Assembly: GCA_018711775.1 (NCBI GenBank)
Contig: DVHV01000020.1
Location: 1-12,709, forward strand
Direction of reading: 5' to 3'
Origin: Candidatus Onthocola stercoravium
Lineage (GTDB): Bacteria > Bacillota_I > Bacilli_A > RF39 > UBA660
DNA length: 12,709 bases
Of the stretch, positions 1 to 7,951 are shown piece by piece. The notes under the pieces are model-generated. The model did no database searches. It was not told where the DNA came from and worked only from the letters and a program-made list of their open reading frames with translations. Every line of letters starts with the position of its first letter. Positions within the stretch are counted from its first letter, which is position 1. A program made the translations under genes and the position numbers.

Positions 1-108
1 TTCTTTCTTAAGTTTATACCAATGAGTACTTTGATACATACTTGTTTGGTTGCTATTTTCTACAAAATCCTCATAAGTTTTTTCATCAATCTTCTTCAGT
101 ATCATCAT
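1..108 (-). CDS. FemAB/MurM-like aminoacyltransferase, N-terminal fragment (cut by window edge)
   Basis: An open frame starts at the ATG at 108 (or the adjacent in-frame ATG at 105) and runs off the left edge, giving 36 residues. GGAG at 113-116 lies 4-7 nt upstream, and the frame overlaps the end of the flippase gene by 23 nt, which suggests translational coupling. The visible residues include KTYEDFVENS, then MYQSTHWYKLKKE. This pattern (an acidic helix, then a Q-S-x-x-W-x-x-L-K motif) is like the N-terminus of FemA/FemX/MurM peptidoglycan-bridge aminoacyltransferases. That family adds amino acids from tRNA to the lipid II stem peptide, which would fit the lipid-flippase-type gene immediately upstream. 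Only 36 residues can be seen, so the family call is tentative; the coding call is firmer because the frame is open and has a ribosome site. Confidence 0.55.
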   Translation of the reverse strand, partial: MMILKKIDEKTYEDFVENSNQTSMYQSTHWYKLKKE

Positions 109-1756
109 GAGTCTCCTTTGCTTTATAATGTCCCAAAGTTATTATCTTTAAGACTCTATCGATTACCTTTTGACCAAACAAATCTTTGATAATACCCATC
201 TTATACATCAAGAATAGATAGATAGTTGCTCCAACTAAAGCATATATAGCAATATCAATTATTGACCACATCTTTGTTGAAGTATGGAATGGATAAACAA
301 TATTTAATAATGAAAGCACTACTAACATTGCAATTAATGCTCCGATAGTCTTAAATAACATTTTCCAAGTTTCACCATAATTTATTCCCTTAATCTTTTT
401 CATAGATGCTAAAACTATAACTATCGCAATTGTATATCCTAAAATAGTAGCAAAAGATGCTCCATAATATGGTGGTAACCCTATTTTATTACAAAGTAAC
501 ATTAAAGGCACATCCATTAAAGCATTAGTTAAAAATCCTGTAATAACAGCAATATAAACTATTTTATACTTATTAACACTTTGTGCAGTTTGGATAGCAA
601 TTAAATAAAAATTACAAAATATAGCAGTTATAATACTTAATTTAAAAACTGTTGGACCATATGCATCTATTCCATAAAATACATTCCATACTGGATATGA
701 CAAGAAGGATAAACCAAAAGCTGCTGGAATAGAAATAAACAAGATTATTTGTAAAGCTTTGTTAAATATTTTGTTAACTTTATCATATTTTTTCAAAGTA
801 TATGCCGATACAATATTTGGTATTAAACTGACAGTTAATCCAGTAGCAACAGCAGTTACTATCATATTTAATTTATAACCCCATGTTGTAATAACACCCG
901 CAACAAACTCGGCATCAGCCCCACTATAACCAATACTAGAAAGGGTTCTAATAATAAGTGACATATCAACTGTATTATATATATTTACTGTCAAATTAAT
1001 AATTACAAATGGTATAGCATAAGAACATATCTTTTTTAATATTTCCTTATTAGAAATATTATCTCGTTCTAATTTCCTATCCAAACTCAATTGCTTCTTG
1101 TGGGTAAAAATCTTTCTAGCAATATAGATTATTGCAGCCAGACCACCGACGAATGCTCCAGCAACAGCAACAGCTACACCTAAAGAAACAGACTTATGTA
1201 AAATTTTAATTATAAAGAAACTTCCAAATATAATAACTAAAATTCTTACAATTTGTTCTATCATTTGACTCATCGATGACGGTTTTATATATTTATGTCC
1301 TTGTAAATATCCTCGAGCCACACTTAAAAATGGAATTATTAACACCGCAAATGATACGACGAATATTACTAAAGTAATATCTTCAAGAGTATTACCACCA
1401 GTCATATCCCCAACAATAAGTTTAGCAATCGTTTCTGAAAAGAAAATCAAAACTAAAAAACATAACGCTGATAAAATACTTACAATAAATATTCCAATTT
1501 TAAAAGATCTAACTTTTGCCTCACGCATTCCTTGAGATTCATATTCACTAACAATTTTACTCATCGCTGTTGGAATACCCGCTGAAGAGATACTTAAAAA
1601 AATCATATAAATATTATAAGCATAACTATATAAAGAACTTCCTTGACTTCCAATAATTGAATAGAAAGGAATTACATAAAGCATTCCCAAAATTTTTGTA
1701 AAAACAATTGCTAATGTCGCAATTATTGTACCTTCAACAAATGAATTTTTCTTCAT
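86..1756 (-). CDS. MurJ/SpoVB-type lipid flippase (MOP superfamily membrane protein)
   Basis: This is a polytopic membrane protein of about 556 residues with many hydrophobic segments, close in length to the B. subtilis YtgP (MurJ)/SpoVB group. The N-terminus reads GTIIATLAIVFTKILGMLYV, typical of that group, followed by a SSAGIPTAMSKIVSEYESQG stretch and ARGYLQGHKYIKPSS, which match conserved loops of the family. Members move lipid-linked cell-wall precursors (lipid II) or polysaccharide units across the membrane. An ATG at 1765 is possible, but AAGGG at 1766-1770 would abut it; the ATG at 1756 has 9 nt spacing and is preferred. The tail (ETHDDTEED) is acidic and overlaps the next gene, a FemAB-like reading frame, so the pair probably works in peptidoglycan assembly. 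Which substrate it flips cannot be told from sequence alone. Confidence 0.88.
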   Translation of the reverse strand: MKKNSFVEGTIIATLAIVFTKILGMLYVIPFYSIIGSQGSSLYSYAYNIYMIFLSISSAGIPTAMSKIVSEYESQGMREAKVRSFKIGIFIVSILSALCFLVLIFFSETIAKLIVGDMTGGNTLEDITLVIFVVSFAVLIIPFLSVARGYLQGHKYIKPSSMSQMIEQIVRILVIIFGSFFIIKILHKSVSLGVAVAVAGAFVGGLAAIIYIARKIFTHKKQLSLDRKLERDNISNKEILKKICSYAIPFVIINLTVNIYNTVDMSLIIRTLSSIGYSGADAEFVAGVITTWGYKLNMIVTAVATGLTVSLIPNIVSAYTLKKYDKVNKIFNKALQIILFISIPAAFGLSFLSYPVWNVFYGIDAYGPTVFKLSIITAIFCNFYLIAIQTAQSVNKYKIVYIAVITGFLTNALMDVPLMLLCNKIGLPPYYGASFATILGYTIAIVIVLASMKKIKGINYGETWKMLFKTIGALIAMLVVLSLLNIVYPFHTSTKMWSIIDIAIYALVGATIYLFLMYKMGIIKDLFGQKVIDRVLKIITLGHYKAKETHDDTEED

Positions 1757-1780
1757 GTTAATCATCCCTTAACATTAAAT

Positions 1781-1809
1781 ATTTTACCAAAATATTTACA
1801 ATATAACAA
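1781..1809 (-). promoter_or_regulatory. Promoter of the flippase gene
   Basis: On the minus strand TTGTTA (1804-1809) is followed after exactly 17 nt by TAAAAT (1781-1786), with TG one base before the -10 (extended -10). It lies about 25 nt before the start codon and is divergent from the lemA promoter. Confidence 0.65.
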
Positions 1810-1841
1810 GTAAAGCCATTTTCATAAACATTTATCCATGA

Positions 1842-1847
1842 TATAAT
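1842..1847 (+). promoter_or_regulatory. Extended -10 of the lemA-like gene
   Basis: TATAAT is preceded by TGA, making an extended -10 element (TG-n-TATAAT). The -35 position holds only a weak TTTTCA at 17 nt spacing. Predicted transcription starts near 1854, so the leader would be very short (about 9 nt), with only a weak GGTGA ribosome site 4 nt before the ATG at 1863. Confidence 0.6.
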
Positions 1848-1862
1848 AATAATGGTGATTTT

Positions 1863-2402
1863 ATGATACTAGCAAGTATAATTCTTTTACTTATAATTAT
1901 TGTAGGAATTTTTGCTATTGCTTATGTAATAACTTACAATAATTTAGTAAATTATAAGATAAAAATAGAAAAAGCCGAAGGAATCATCGATGAAAACCTT
2001 CGCCAAAAATATGATTTAATTGCCAAAATGAACATAGCAATTAAAAAAGTAGTTACTAAAAAAGATTATTTAAAAGATTACATTGATTTAAAAGATAAAC
2101 GTATTAGTAACTATGAACTTGACAGGAAATTAACAGAAGCAATGAATATTATCTTAGAAGTCAAAAACGATTATAGTGAATTAGATACCAAAGAATTCAA
2201 AAAAGATTTACAAGAAATTAATGAAATAAATGAAACTTTAATATCTTGTAAAACTTATTACAATAAAAATACGACGGAATTAAATCAAATAATTCGTAAA
2301 TTTCCGTCGAATATTGTTGCCAAAATTCATAGATATAAGATTAAACCATTCTTTGATGGCAAAAATATGCAAGATGCTGTCATCGATGACTTTAAATTAT
2401 AG
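1863..2402 (+). CDS. lemA: LemA-family membrane protein
   Basis: A 179-residue protein with one N-terminal membrane helix (residues 2-23), followed by YNNLVNYK (25-32) and ENLRQKYDLIAKMN (44-57). These match the LemA pattern of YN-L-V followed by an L-x-R-x-D-L-I segment on long helices. The rest is helical and charged, as in the family, whose usual length is about 180-200 residues. LemA proteins have an N-out, alpha-helical bundle fold and an unclear biochemical role, often linked with envelope or protease functions. This is the only plus-strand gene in the left 12 kb. It has its own extended -10 promoter and converges on ung, overlapping its 3' end by 6 nt. The typical proline after DLI (DLIPN) is replaced by DLIAKM, so it is a somewhat diverged member. 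Confidence 0.8.
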   Translation: MILASIILLLIIIVGIFAIAYVITYNNLVNYKIKIEKAEGIIDENLRQKYDLIAKMNIAIKKVVTKKDYLKDYIDLKDKRISNYELDRKLTEAMNIILEVKNDYSELDTKEFKKDLQEINEINETLISCKTYYNKNTTELNQIIRKFPSNIVAKIHRYKIKPFFDGKNMQDAVIDDFKL

Positions 2403-3056
2403 CGACCAATCAATTGGTTGCATTTTTTTACTAATTAAAAAGTCATTAGTTTTTGAAAAAGGTTTACTTCCAAAAAATCCTGAATAAGCCGAAAAAGGCG
2501 ATGGGTGCGGACTTATGATTATATAATGATTAGGGTTAGTAATTAATTTAGCCTTTTCTTTTGCAAAATTTCCCCACAAGATGAACACTACTGGTTCATC
2601 TTTTTTATTAAGTAATTTTATTATGTAGTCAGTCATCGGTTCCCATCCTAGATTTCTATGACTAGCAGCCTTATCTTTTTCTACCGTCAAAACGGCATTG
2701 AGCATCAAAACCCCTTGTTTAGCCCAACCAGTTAAATCGCCATCAGTCCGCGGCGGAATACCTAAATCACTTTCCAATTCCTTATAAATATTTTGTAACG
2801 ACGGCGGCAATTTAACTCCTTTTTGCACACTAAACGAAAGTCCATGAGCCTGATGTTCTCCATGATATGGATCTTGCCCTACAATCACTACTTTTGTATC
2901 TTTATAACTAGTTAATTTCAAAGCATTGAATATATAATCTTTCGGTGGATAAATTGTTTTTTTATCATATTCGGCCATAATCATTTTATAAAATTTTTGA
3001 AACCCTAGACTGTTCCAAATAACATCTAACTTTTGATCCCAATCATTACCTATCAT
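2397..3056 (-). CDS. ung: Uracil-DNA glycosylase
   Basis: The 219-residue length is normal for family 1 UDG. All key motifs are visible: the water-activating loop GQDPYHG (60-66, catalytic Asp62), LMLNAVLTV (117-125, containing the uracil-binding Asn) and the minor-groove loop HPSPFSAYSGFFG (184-196, catalytic His184). The enzyme removes uracil from DNA, produced by cytosine deamination or dUMP incorporation, and starts base-excision repair. The ATG at 3056 has an AAAGGAG site that overlaps the end of the MYG1 gene, so ung is the last gene of the rplI operon. No separate minus-strand terminator was seen after it; its 3' end carries the terminator of the convergent lemA gene instead. Confidence 0.97.
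   Translation of the reverse strand: MIGNDWDQKLDVIWNSLGFQKFYKMIMAEYDKKTIYPPKDYIFNALKLTSYKDTKVVIVGQDPYHGEHQAHGLSFSVQKGVKLPPSLQNIYKELESDLGIPPRTDGDLTGWAKQGVLMLNAVLTVEKDKAASHRNLGWEPMTDYIIKLLNKKDEPVVFILWGNFAKEKAKLITNPNHYIIISPHPSPFSAYSGFFGSKPFSKTNDFLISKKMQPIDWSL
2402..2429 (+). terminator. Intrinsic terminator of lemA inside the 3' end of ung
   Basis: The stem GCGACCAAT (2402-2410) pairs with ATTGGTTGC (2413-2421), including one G-U wobble, and is followed by seven T residues (2423-2429). It begins at the last base of the lemA stop codon and acts on the plus strand only, since no T-run follows in the minus direction. The same bases encode the C-terminus of Ung. Confidence 0.75.
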
Positions 3057-3060
3057 ATTA

Positions 3061-3868
3061 CTACTCCTTTAAAGCCACATTACAAGCATGCATTACATCA
3101 TCTAAAGACTCACCAGCAATTAAAAACCTACTATTATGACAAAATGTTAAATAATCTGGCAATTCTTCCGTCCACTTTTTAGGGAAAGCCTTTTTCAATT
3201 CTATAGTATCTGGACTTATCGTAACTGCTTGAGCAATATATCCACCACGATTTGAAGGATGTATTACATATTTAGCATCCGTTCCTGGCAAAGTATCCTT
3301 AAAATGCAAATATTTATCTAAAACTATTATTTCTTTATTTATAGACCTATCATATATTTCTTTTACTAATTTCTCTTCTTCCAAATGTGCTTGTTCTTTT
3401 TTAATCAATCTAATTAATATACTTTCAGCAATATTTACTGCTTCATTAAAATCCTTATCAGCATCAGTCTCATCTCCAACCGGATTAAATGCTGCTATTG
3501 CTAAACATAAAGAATCAGCCTTTCCAGTATTATCTGATAAATCCTAAATATTCAATTAAACTTTTATCAATTTTTTTATAAACATAATCACCATACACTT
3601 CTCGAGCAAATACTCGCCACAATTTTCCAAATGCCGCATAGGGAATACCATTTTCTCTCAATTCATTGTCACTACTATGATGATCAAATTCTCCCAAACC
3701 TATATCATAAACAATTCCATCAAAACCATCTGGAACTTCATTACTTCTAATAATTTCTATCTCCGGATTTATGATTTTAATAAAAGCCGTAGCAAATACA
3801 TCATCAGCATGAAATATCCCGCTATGAGTTAACCCATATTTACACTTTTTCAAATCATCCAACTTCAT
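3061..3868 (-). pseudogene. MYG1-family hydrolase broken by a +1 frameshift
   Basis: The first part (3868 down to 3530) has THSGIFHADDVFATAF (residues 14-29), a glycine-rich strand ending in EFDHH, and AAFGKLWR. These are the metal-binding hallmarks of the MYG1/UPF0160 family, related to DHH phosphoesterases; the human member is a nuclease. Reading stops at YLGFIR, but the next frame continues at once with LSDNTGKADSLCLAIAAFNP and stays open to 3061, including HPSNRGGYIAQAV and FPKKWTEEL. Removing one G from the GG pair at 3543-3544 (CC on the plus strand) restores EYLDLSDNTG and a protein of about 268 residues, a normal length for bacterial members. The start at 3868 uses AGGTGA overlapping the end of rlmH. 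Everything else looks intact, so this may be a recent mutation or a sequencing/assembly error. No slippery heptamer is evident, so programmed frameshifting is unlikely. Confidence 0.85.
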
Positions 3869-3876
3869 TATTTCAC

Positions 3877-4314
3877 CTACTTATGATAAGTCTCATTATG
3901 TATTATTTTAAATGCCCGATATATTTGTTCTAATAAAATTCCCCGAAATAAACCATGAGGAAAAGTCAAATCTGAAAAACTTATAATCTTATTACATTTA
4001 TTTAATATTTCTTCATTTAAACCATCCGAAGGGCCAATTATAAAAGTTATATTACTATTGATAACTAATGTTTTATCCACAAAGTTAGCAAATTCCTCAC
4101 TAGATAATTTTTCTCCTCGAAGGTCTAATGCAACATTATAATCTTTCATATTAATCATGCTATTTAAATTAGTTATTTCTTTTGTATATATCGGATCATC
4201 TTTTAATTCAATGATTTCAATTTTCATATATTTACTAATTCTTTTTTCATAATCATCAATTAAATCTTTAAGATACTTTTCTTTTATCTTCCCTACACAT
4301 AATATTTTTATCAT
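3877..4314 (-). CDS. rlmH: 23S rRNA (pseudouridine1915-N3)-methyltransferase RlmH
   Basis: The 145-residue SPOUT-type methyltransferase shows the family's ordered motifs: FIIGPSDGL (91-99, S-adenosylmethionine site), ISFSDLTFPHGLFRGILLEQIYRAFKI (111-137, trefoil knot) and the C-terminal YHK. It methylates pseudouridine 1915 in helix 69 of 23S rRNA in assembled ribosomes. The usual GG in the SAM loop is GP here, a mild variation. It starts with an ATG overlapping the walJ stop by 4 nt, a coupling arrangement, and the order walJ then rlmH resembles that of Bacillus and Staphylococcus. Confidence 0.96.
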   Translation of the reverse strand: MIKILCVGKIKEKYLKDLIDDYEKRISKYMKIEIIELKDDPIYTKEITNLNSMINMKDYNVALDLRGEKLSSEEFANFVDKTLVINSNITFIIGPSDGLNEEILNKCNKIISFSDLTFPHGLFRGILLEQIYRAFKIIHNETYHK

Positions 4315-5075
4315 ACTTCAATCACTTTCGTTATTTCATTTTGTCTCGCACAAACTATATTATGAAAATCAATACCATATTCCATAAATGTATTATTAAT
4401 TGTTTCCAATGCTATATCTTCTAAATTATTAGTTTCACTTAAGTGAATTAACACAATAACTTTTGTCTTATCACCAATAAGTTTTGTAAGATAAAATGCC
4501 GCAGCTTTATTAGATAAATGTCCATCATCACTTAAAACCCTTTTTTTAAGCCATGCCGGATAAGGACCATGTTGTAACAATTCAATATCATGATTACTTT
4601 CAAATAAATAAACATCTAAATTTTTTAATAATTTAAAATTCTTAGTATTAATATATCCTGTATCTGTAATATATCCAACTTTTAAACCATTTTCTTCAAT
4701 CACAAAATTTCTAGAATCGATTGCATCATGACTAGATCTAAACGAAGTTATTTTAACATCTTCTATCATTAACTCATCCTCACATACTAATATGTGAGGA
4801 TAATCATTCAAATCTTCAATGGCATATAATTGTTTTTCACTTAATATAACTGTTGCTTCTGTTTTACTAATGAGTGTTTTTAGTGCTGATATATGATCAG
4901 TATGATCATGACTAATTATTACATAATCAATAGTTTTAATATCAACACCAATACTCTTTAAAGCATCATTTATATACTTATAGTTACGTCCCGCATCAAG
5001 CAAAAATCTTTTATTTTTGGTTTCCAAATAAGTAACATTACCCTTAGAACCACTTGATAATACTGCTATTCTCAT
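4311..5075 (-). CDS. walJ: Metallo-beta-lactamase-fold hydrolase WalJ (YycJ)
   Basis: The 254-residue protein starts with MRIAVLSSGSKGN, the YycJ/WalJ signature, and contains the metal-binding motif SHDHTDH (55-61). Later metal ligands are likely in SSHD, in TDTGY and in the LIHLSETNN segment. The family is a dinuclear metal hydrolase linked to the WalRK cell-wall regulon and to coordination of division with replication; an exonuclease activity has been proposed for homologues. walR and walK are not next to it here. It overlaps the M23 gene upstream and rlmH downstream by 4 nt each, so the three are very probably translated together. A perfect 11-bp inverted repeat lies inside the gene (see the separate entry). 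Confidence 0.93.
   Translation of the reverse strand: MRIAVLSSGSKGNVTYLETKNKRFLLDAGRNYKYINDALKSIGVDIKTIDYVIISHDHTDHISALKTLISKTEATVILSEKQLYAIEDLNDYPHILVCEDELMIEDVKITSFRSSHDAIDSRNFVIEENGLKVGYITDTGYINTKNFKLLKNLDVYLFESNHDIELLQHGPYPAWLKKRVLSDDGHLSNKAAAFYLTKLIGDKTKVIVLIHLSETNNLEDIALETINNTFMEYGIDFHNIVCARQNEITKVIEV
4776..4801. repeat. Perfect inverted repeat inside walJ
   Basis: The arms ATCCTCACATA (4776-4786) and TATGTGAGGAT (4791-4801) are exact reverse complements with a 4-nt spacer. There is no T-run, so it is not a standard terminator. The walJ mRNA could form an 11-bp hairpin here. It may be chance. Confidence 0.5.
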
Positions 5076-6601
5076 CGTATACCTTGATAAATTGTCGTAA
5101 GTGGATTAACTGATTGTGAGCTTCCACCTGCAAATGGTTCTCCAATATATATACCTAAATGCAAATGCGTACCAGTTGCATAACCACTATGTCCCATATA
5201 TGCAATTACTTGGCCTTTTTTAACAGTCTGTCCTTCTCTAGCATTAAATCCACTTAAATGCAAGTATGCTGAATATACATTATTATCGTGTTGAACAACA
5301 ACATAATTACCATTTGACCATTGATAACAAGATGAACACGCTGGCGAGACATTTACAACTACACCATCTGCAATTGCATAAATTGGTGAACCATAACCTG
5401 TACCTGAAATATCGATACCTTCATGCAAACGTCCCCAACGCATACTATATCTACTTGTAATAACATATGGTGAATTAGTTGGCCAACCCCAGTCACCTGG
5501 AAGTTCAACATAACTACCTGATACTCCACTAGAATATGAAGGTCCAACAGTTGTAATTTGATTAACAACATCACGAATTGTAACTGACTCAATAATTTCT
5601 ATTTCTGATGATTGTTCTCCATTTGTTACTGTAAACGTTTCATGGTTCAATGTTAAACCTGTAACACCAGCTTGAGTAATTTCCGAATAGCCTCTTTCCT
5701 TAGTTTTATCTACTACTGTTTGCGTAGAATATGGTTGTTCTGATTGTTCTATTCTATAAACATTATATACAAATGTAATAATTGGATCCAACAATGTAAC
5801 ATTTACAGTATCACCAATTCTAAGCATAACATTTTCACTACGATAATTAGGATTAGCAATTAAAAATTCTTGAGGATTTAATTTAAACTCATCACTAACA
5901 CTTTCGATGGTATCTCCAACTTGTACTGTATAACTATCCATCTCTGCATCTGGACCAAACAACAATAATTGAGACAACTCAGCAGCATCTGTATATATTT
6001 TTTCATTAACACTAATATAAGCTTCTTTTATCGTAATAGTTTCTTGAAAATACATATTATTAATGATTTCTCCAATATCAGTTAAATCAGCAATTTTTCC
6101 AGTCATATATGCATTTAAATCCTCTTCAGAAACAAAAGCCAATATATAATTTCTAATTGCTTCTTCAAAAACGCTTTTATTTAATACATTAATAGTATAA
6201 TTTTCCGGAACTTCTTCCTCTTCATAATAATCATTTTCATCATATTTAATTGTTATTTGATACCCTTTAACTGTAAAATCATCACGTTCTTCAATCATAT
6301 TATATATATCAGTTGCAGTTGAAAAGTCATCACTATAAGTATTTACTGCAACAATTTTAAATACATTCGGAGGATATACACTATCCACATCATATTCTCT
6401 TTTTATTTCTTGTTGTTCATTATTTATTAAATCATATAATTCTTGATCATCTTCAATAAGCCCAATAACTTCTCCATTTAAATATACTTGATAGGCAGTA
6501 CCAGCATAATTAATTTCTGTATCCATATTCCTATCAACAAAATAAAGTACTATAACAATTACAGATAATATAGCAGTTATTATAATATCTCTTGTTTTCA
6601 T
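5072..6601 (-). CDS. Membrane-anchored LysM-G5-M23 peptidoglycan endopeptidase
   Basis: A 509-residue protein with an N-terminal membrane anchor (7-23), a long helical and acidic stalk (about 30-215), a LysM domain (YTVQVGDTIESVSDEF...ANPN, about 224-270), a G5-like beta region (about 283-353) and a C-terminal LytM/M23 metallopeptidase domain (about 375-500). The zinc and catalytic residues are all there: H393 and D397 in RLHEGIDIS, H448 in YLHLS, and HLH at 479-481. It should therefore be an active zinc endopeptidase that cuts peptidoglycan cross-links outside the cell. LysM and the anchor would hold it to the wall, and G5 is a likely carbohydrate or wall-binding module. It sits between dnaB and walJ with 4-nt overlaps at both ends, an arrangement that ties wall remodelling to replication genes. 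Its closest described relatives are DipM/ShyA-like and YvcE-like M23 proteins, but orthology is not certain. Confidence 0.92.
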   Translation of the reverse strand: MKTRDIIITAILSVIVIVLYFVDRNMDTEINYAGTAYQVYLNGEVIGLIEDDQELYDLINNEQQEIKREYDVDSVYPPNVFKIVAVNTYSDDFSTATDIYNMIEERDDFTVKGYQITIKYDENDYYEEEEVPENYTINVLNKSVFEEAIRNYILAFVSEEDLNAYMTGKIADLTDIGEIINNMYFQETITIKEAYISVNEKIYTDAAELSQLLLFGPDAEMDSYTVQVGDTIESVSDEFKLNPQEFLIANPNYRSENVMLRIGDTVNVTLLDPIITFVYNVYRIEQSEQPYSTQTVVDKTKERGYSEITQAGVTGLTLNHETFTVTNGEQSSEIEIIESVTIRDVVNQITTVGPSYSSGVSGSYVELPGDWGWPTNSPYVITSRYSMRWGRLHEGIDISGTGYGSPIYAIADGVVVNVSPACSSCYQWSNGNYVVVQHDNNVYSAYLHLSGFNAREGQTVKKGQVIAYMGHSGYATGTHLHLGIYIGEPFAGGSSQSVNPLTTIYQGIR

Positions 6602-7938
6602 TGTTCATCTCCATTTACTTTTAATTGACTCTTAAAACTAAGCATATTAAGTTCAAATAAAAGATTAACTGTTCCAAGCCCACCCTTACGATGTTTAGCA
6701 ATAATAAGTTCAGCTGGAACTATTTTTTGATTAAAATCTTTTGCTTTTTCATAATAATCTTTTCTATTTATAAATAAAACCATATCGGCATCTTGTTCCA
6801 AAGATCCAGATTCTCTTAAGTCCGCTAGCATCGGTTGATTACTTTCTCTTTTTTCAGCACTACGAGAAAGTTGTGACAACGCAATAACTGGCACATCTAA
6901 TTCCAACGCCATAGTTTTTAACGCACGAGAAATTTCTGATACTTCTACTTGTCTAGATTCTACTCTTCTATTACCACTACTAACAAGTTGAAGATAGTCG
7001 ATTACTACCAAACCTAAACCAGTTTCACTATTAGCCAGTCTCCGACATTTAGCTCTAATTTCTTGTGCAGTAACTCCTGCATTATCTTCTATATAAATGT
7101 TAGTATCCGCAAGTTGACTCATCGCTTCATTATATCTTTTCCAATCCTTTTCTTGCATATTACCTGTTTGAAGTTTATATGAATCAATTTGACCAATCGA
7201 TGCTATCATACGATTAATAAGCATATCGGCAGACATTTCTAAATTAAATATAGCAACAGCCTTTTTCGTATGCATCGCTGCATAACTAGCCATATTTAAT
7301 GCTAGTGCAGTTTTCCCCATACCAGGACGAGCAGCCAAAATAATCATTTCACCGCCTTGTAAACCAGTCGTAATACGATCAAAATCCGGAAACCCGGTTT
7401 CAAGTCCTGTAATAGTTCTTTTATTCTTAGCCAGTTCTTCTAATTTAGCTTGTGCTCTTCTTAAAATTTCTTGAATTGGCACAAAATCACCAACAGTTCT
7501 TGCTCTTACTACATTAAGGATATTTTTTTCAGCATTATCAAGTAAACTAGTTACATCTTCATCATCATAGGTATTATTGATTATATCTGTTGCAGTTTCA
7601 ATTAAATTTCTTCTTACTGCATAATCTTTAACAATCTTAATATAAAAGTCCAAATTTGCGCTAGTTACTACTGAATCAATTACTTCCGATAAATAGTCTA
7701 AACCAACACTATTTAACTTTTTATCTTTATCAAGTTCATTTTTGATTGTTGTTATATCAATTGGAATTTTATTATCATGTAGATTCTTTATGGCATTAAA
7801 AATATGCCTATTTCGCTCATCAAAGAACATATCAACAGTTACTTCTTCAACTATTTTGTTAACATCATATTCGTTGATAAAAGCAACACCCAAAACACTC
7901 ATTTCTGCTTCCAGATTCTGAGGCATTTTTCTTGCCAT
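6598..7938 (-). CDS. dnaB: Replicative DNA helicase DnaB
   Basis: The 446 residues match the DnaB/DnaC family throughout. The N-terminal domain (1-110, PQNLEAEMSVLGVAF) is followed by a linker and the RecA-like helicase domain. The latter has Walker A ARPGMGKTALAL (203-214), Walker B LVVIDYLQLV (310-319), the SQLSRSAEKR motif (355-364) and ADLRESGSLEQDADMV (372-387). It forms the hexameric ring that unwinds DNA at the replication fork and recruits primase. GGAGGG lies just ahead of the ATG at 7938, only 13 nt after the rplI stop, and the gene overlaps the M23 gene by 4 nt. rplI-dnaB is a conserved Firmicutes pair. Confidence 0.98.
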   Translation of the reverse strand: MARKMPQNLEAEMSVLGVAFINEYDVNKIVEEVTVDMFFDERNRHIFNAIKNLHDNKIPIDITTIKNELDKDKKLNSVGLDYLSEVIDSVVTSANLDFYIKIVKDYAVRRNLIETATDIINNTYDDEDVTSLLDNAEKNILNVVRARTVGDFVPIQEILRRAQAKLEELAKNKRTITGLETGFPDFDRITTGLQGGEMIILAARPGMGKTALALNMASYAAMHTKKAVAIFNLEMSADMLINRMIASIGQIDSYKLQTGNMQEKDWKRYNEAMSQLADTNIYIEDNAGVTAQEIRAKCRRLANSETGLGLVVIDYLQLVSSGNRRVESRQVEVSEISRALKTMALELDVPVIALSQLSRSAEKRESNQPMLADLRESGSLEQDADMVLFINRKDYYEKAKDFNQKIVPAELIIAKHRKGGLGTVNLLFELNMLSFKSQLKVNGDEQ

Positions 7939-7951
7939 AAGCCCTCCTTAT

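Noticed and set aside
2272..2309. Inverted repeat CGACGGAA / TTCCGTCG within lemA
   Set aside because: Arms of only 8 bp with a 22-nt loop; coding sequence explains it and no regulatory context is visible.
2379..2390. 12-bp palindrome GTCATCGATGAC near the end of lemA
   Set aside because: No loop is possible and it is short; likely chance.
5266..5592. Open frames on both strands inside the M23 gene (plus 5266-5460, minus 5359-5592)
   Set aside because: They overlap the catalytic M23 domain in other frames, have low-complexity or unlike-protein composition and no ribosome site; they are shadows.
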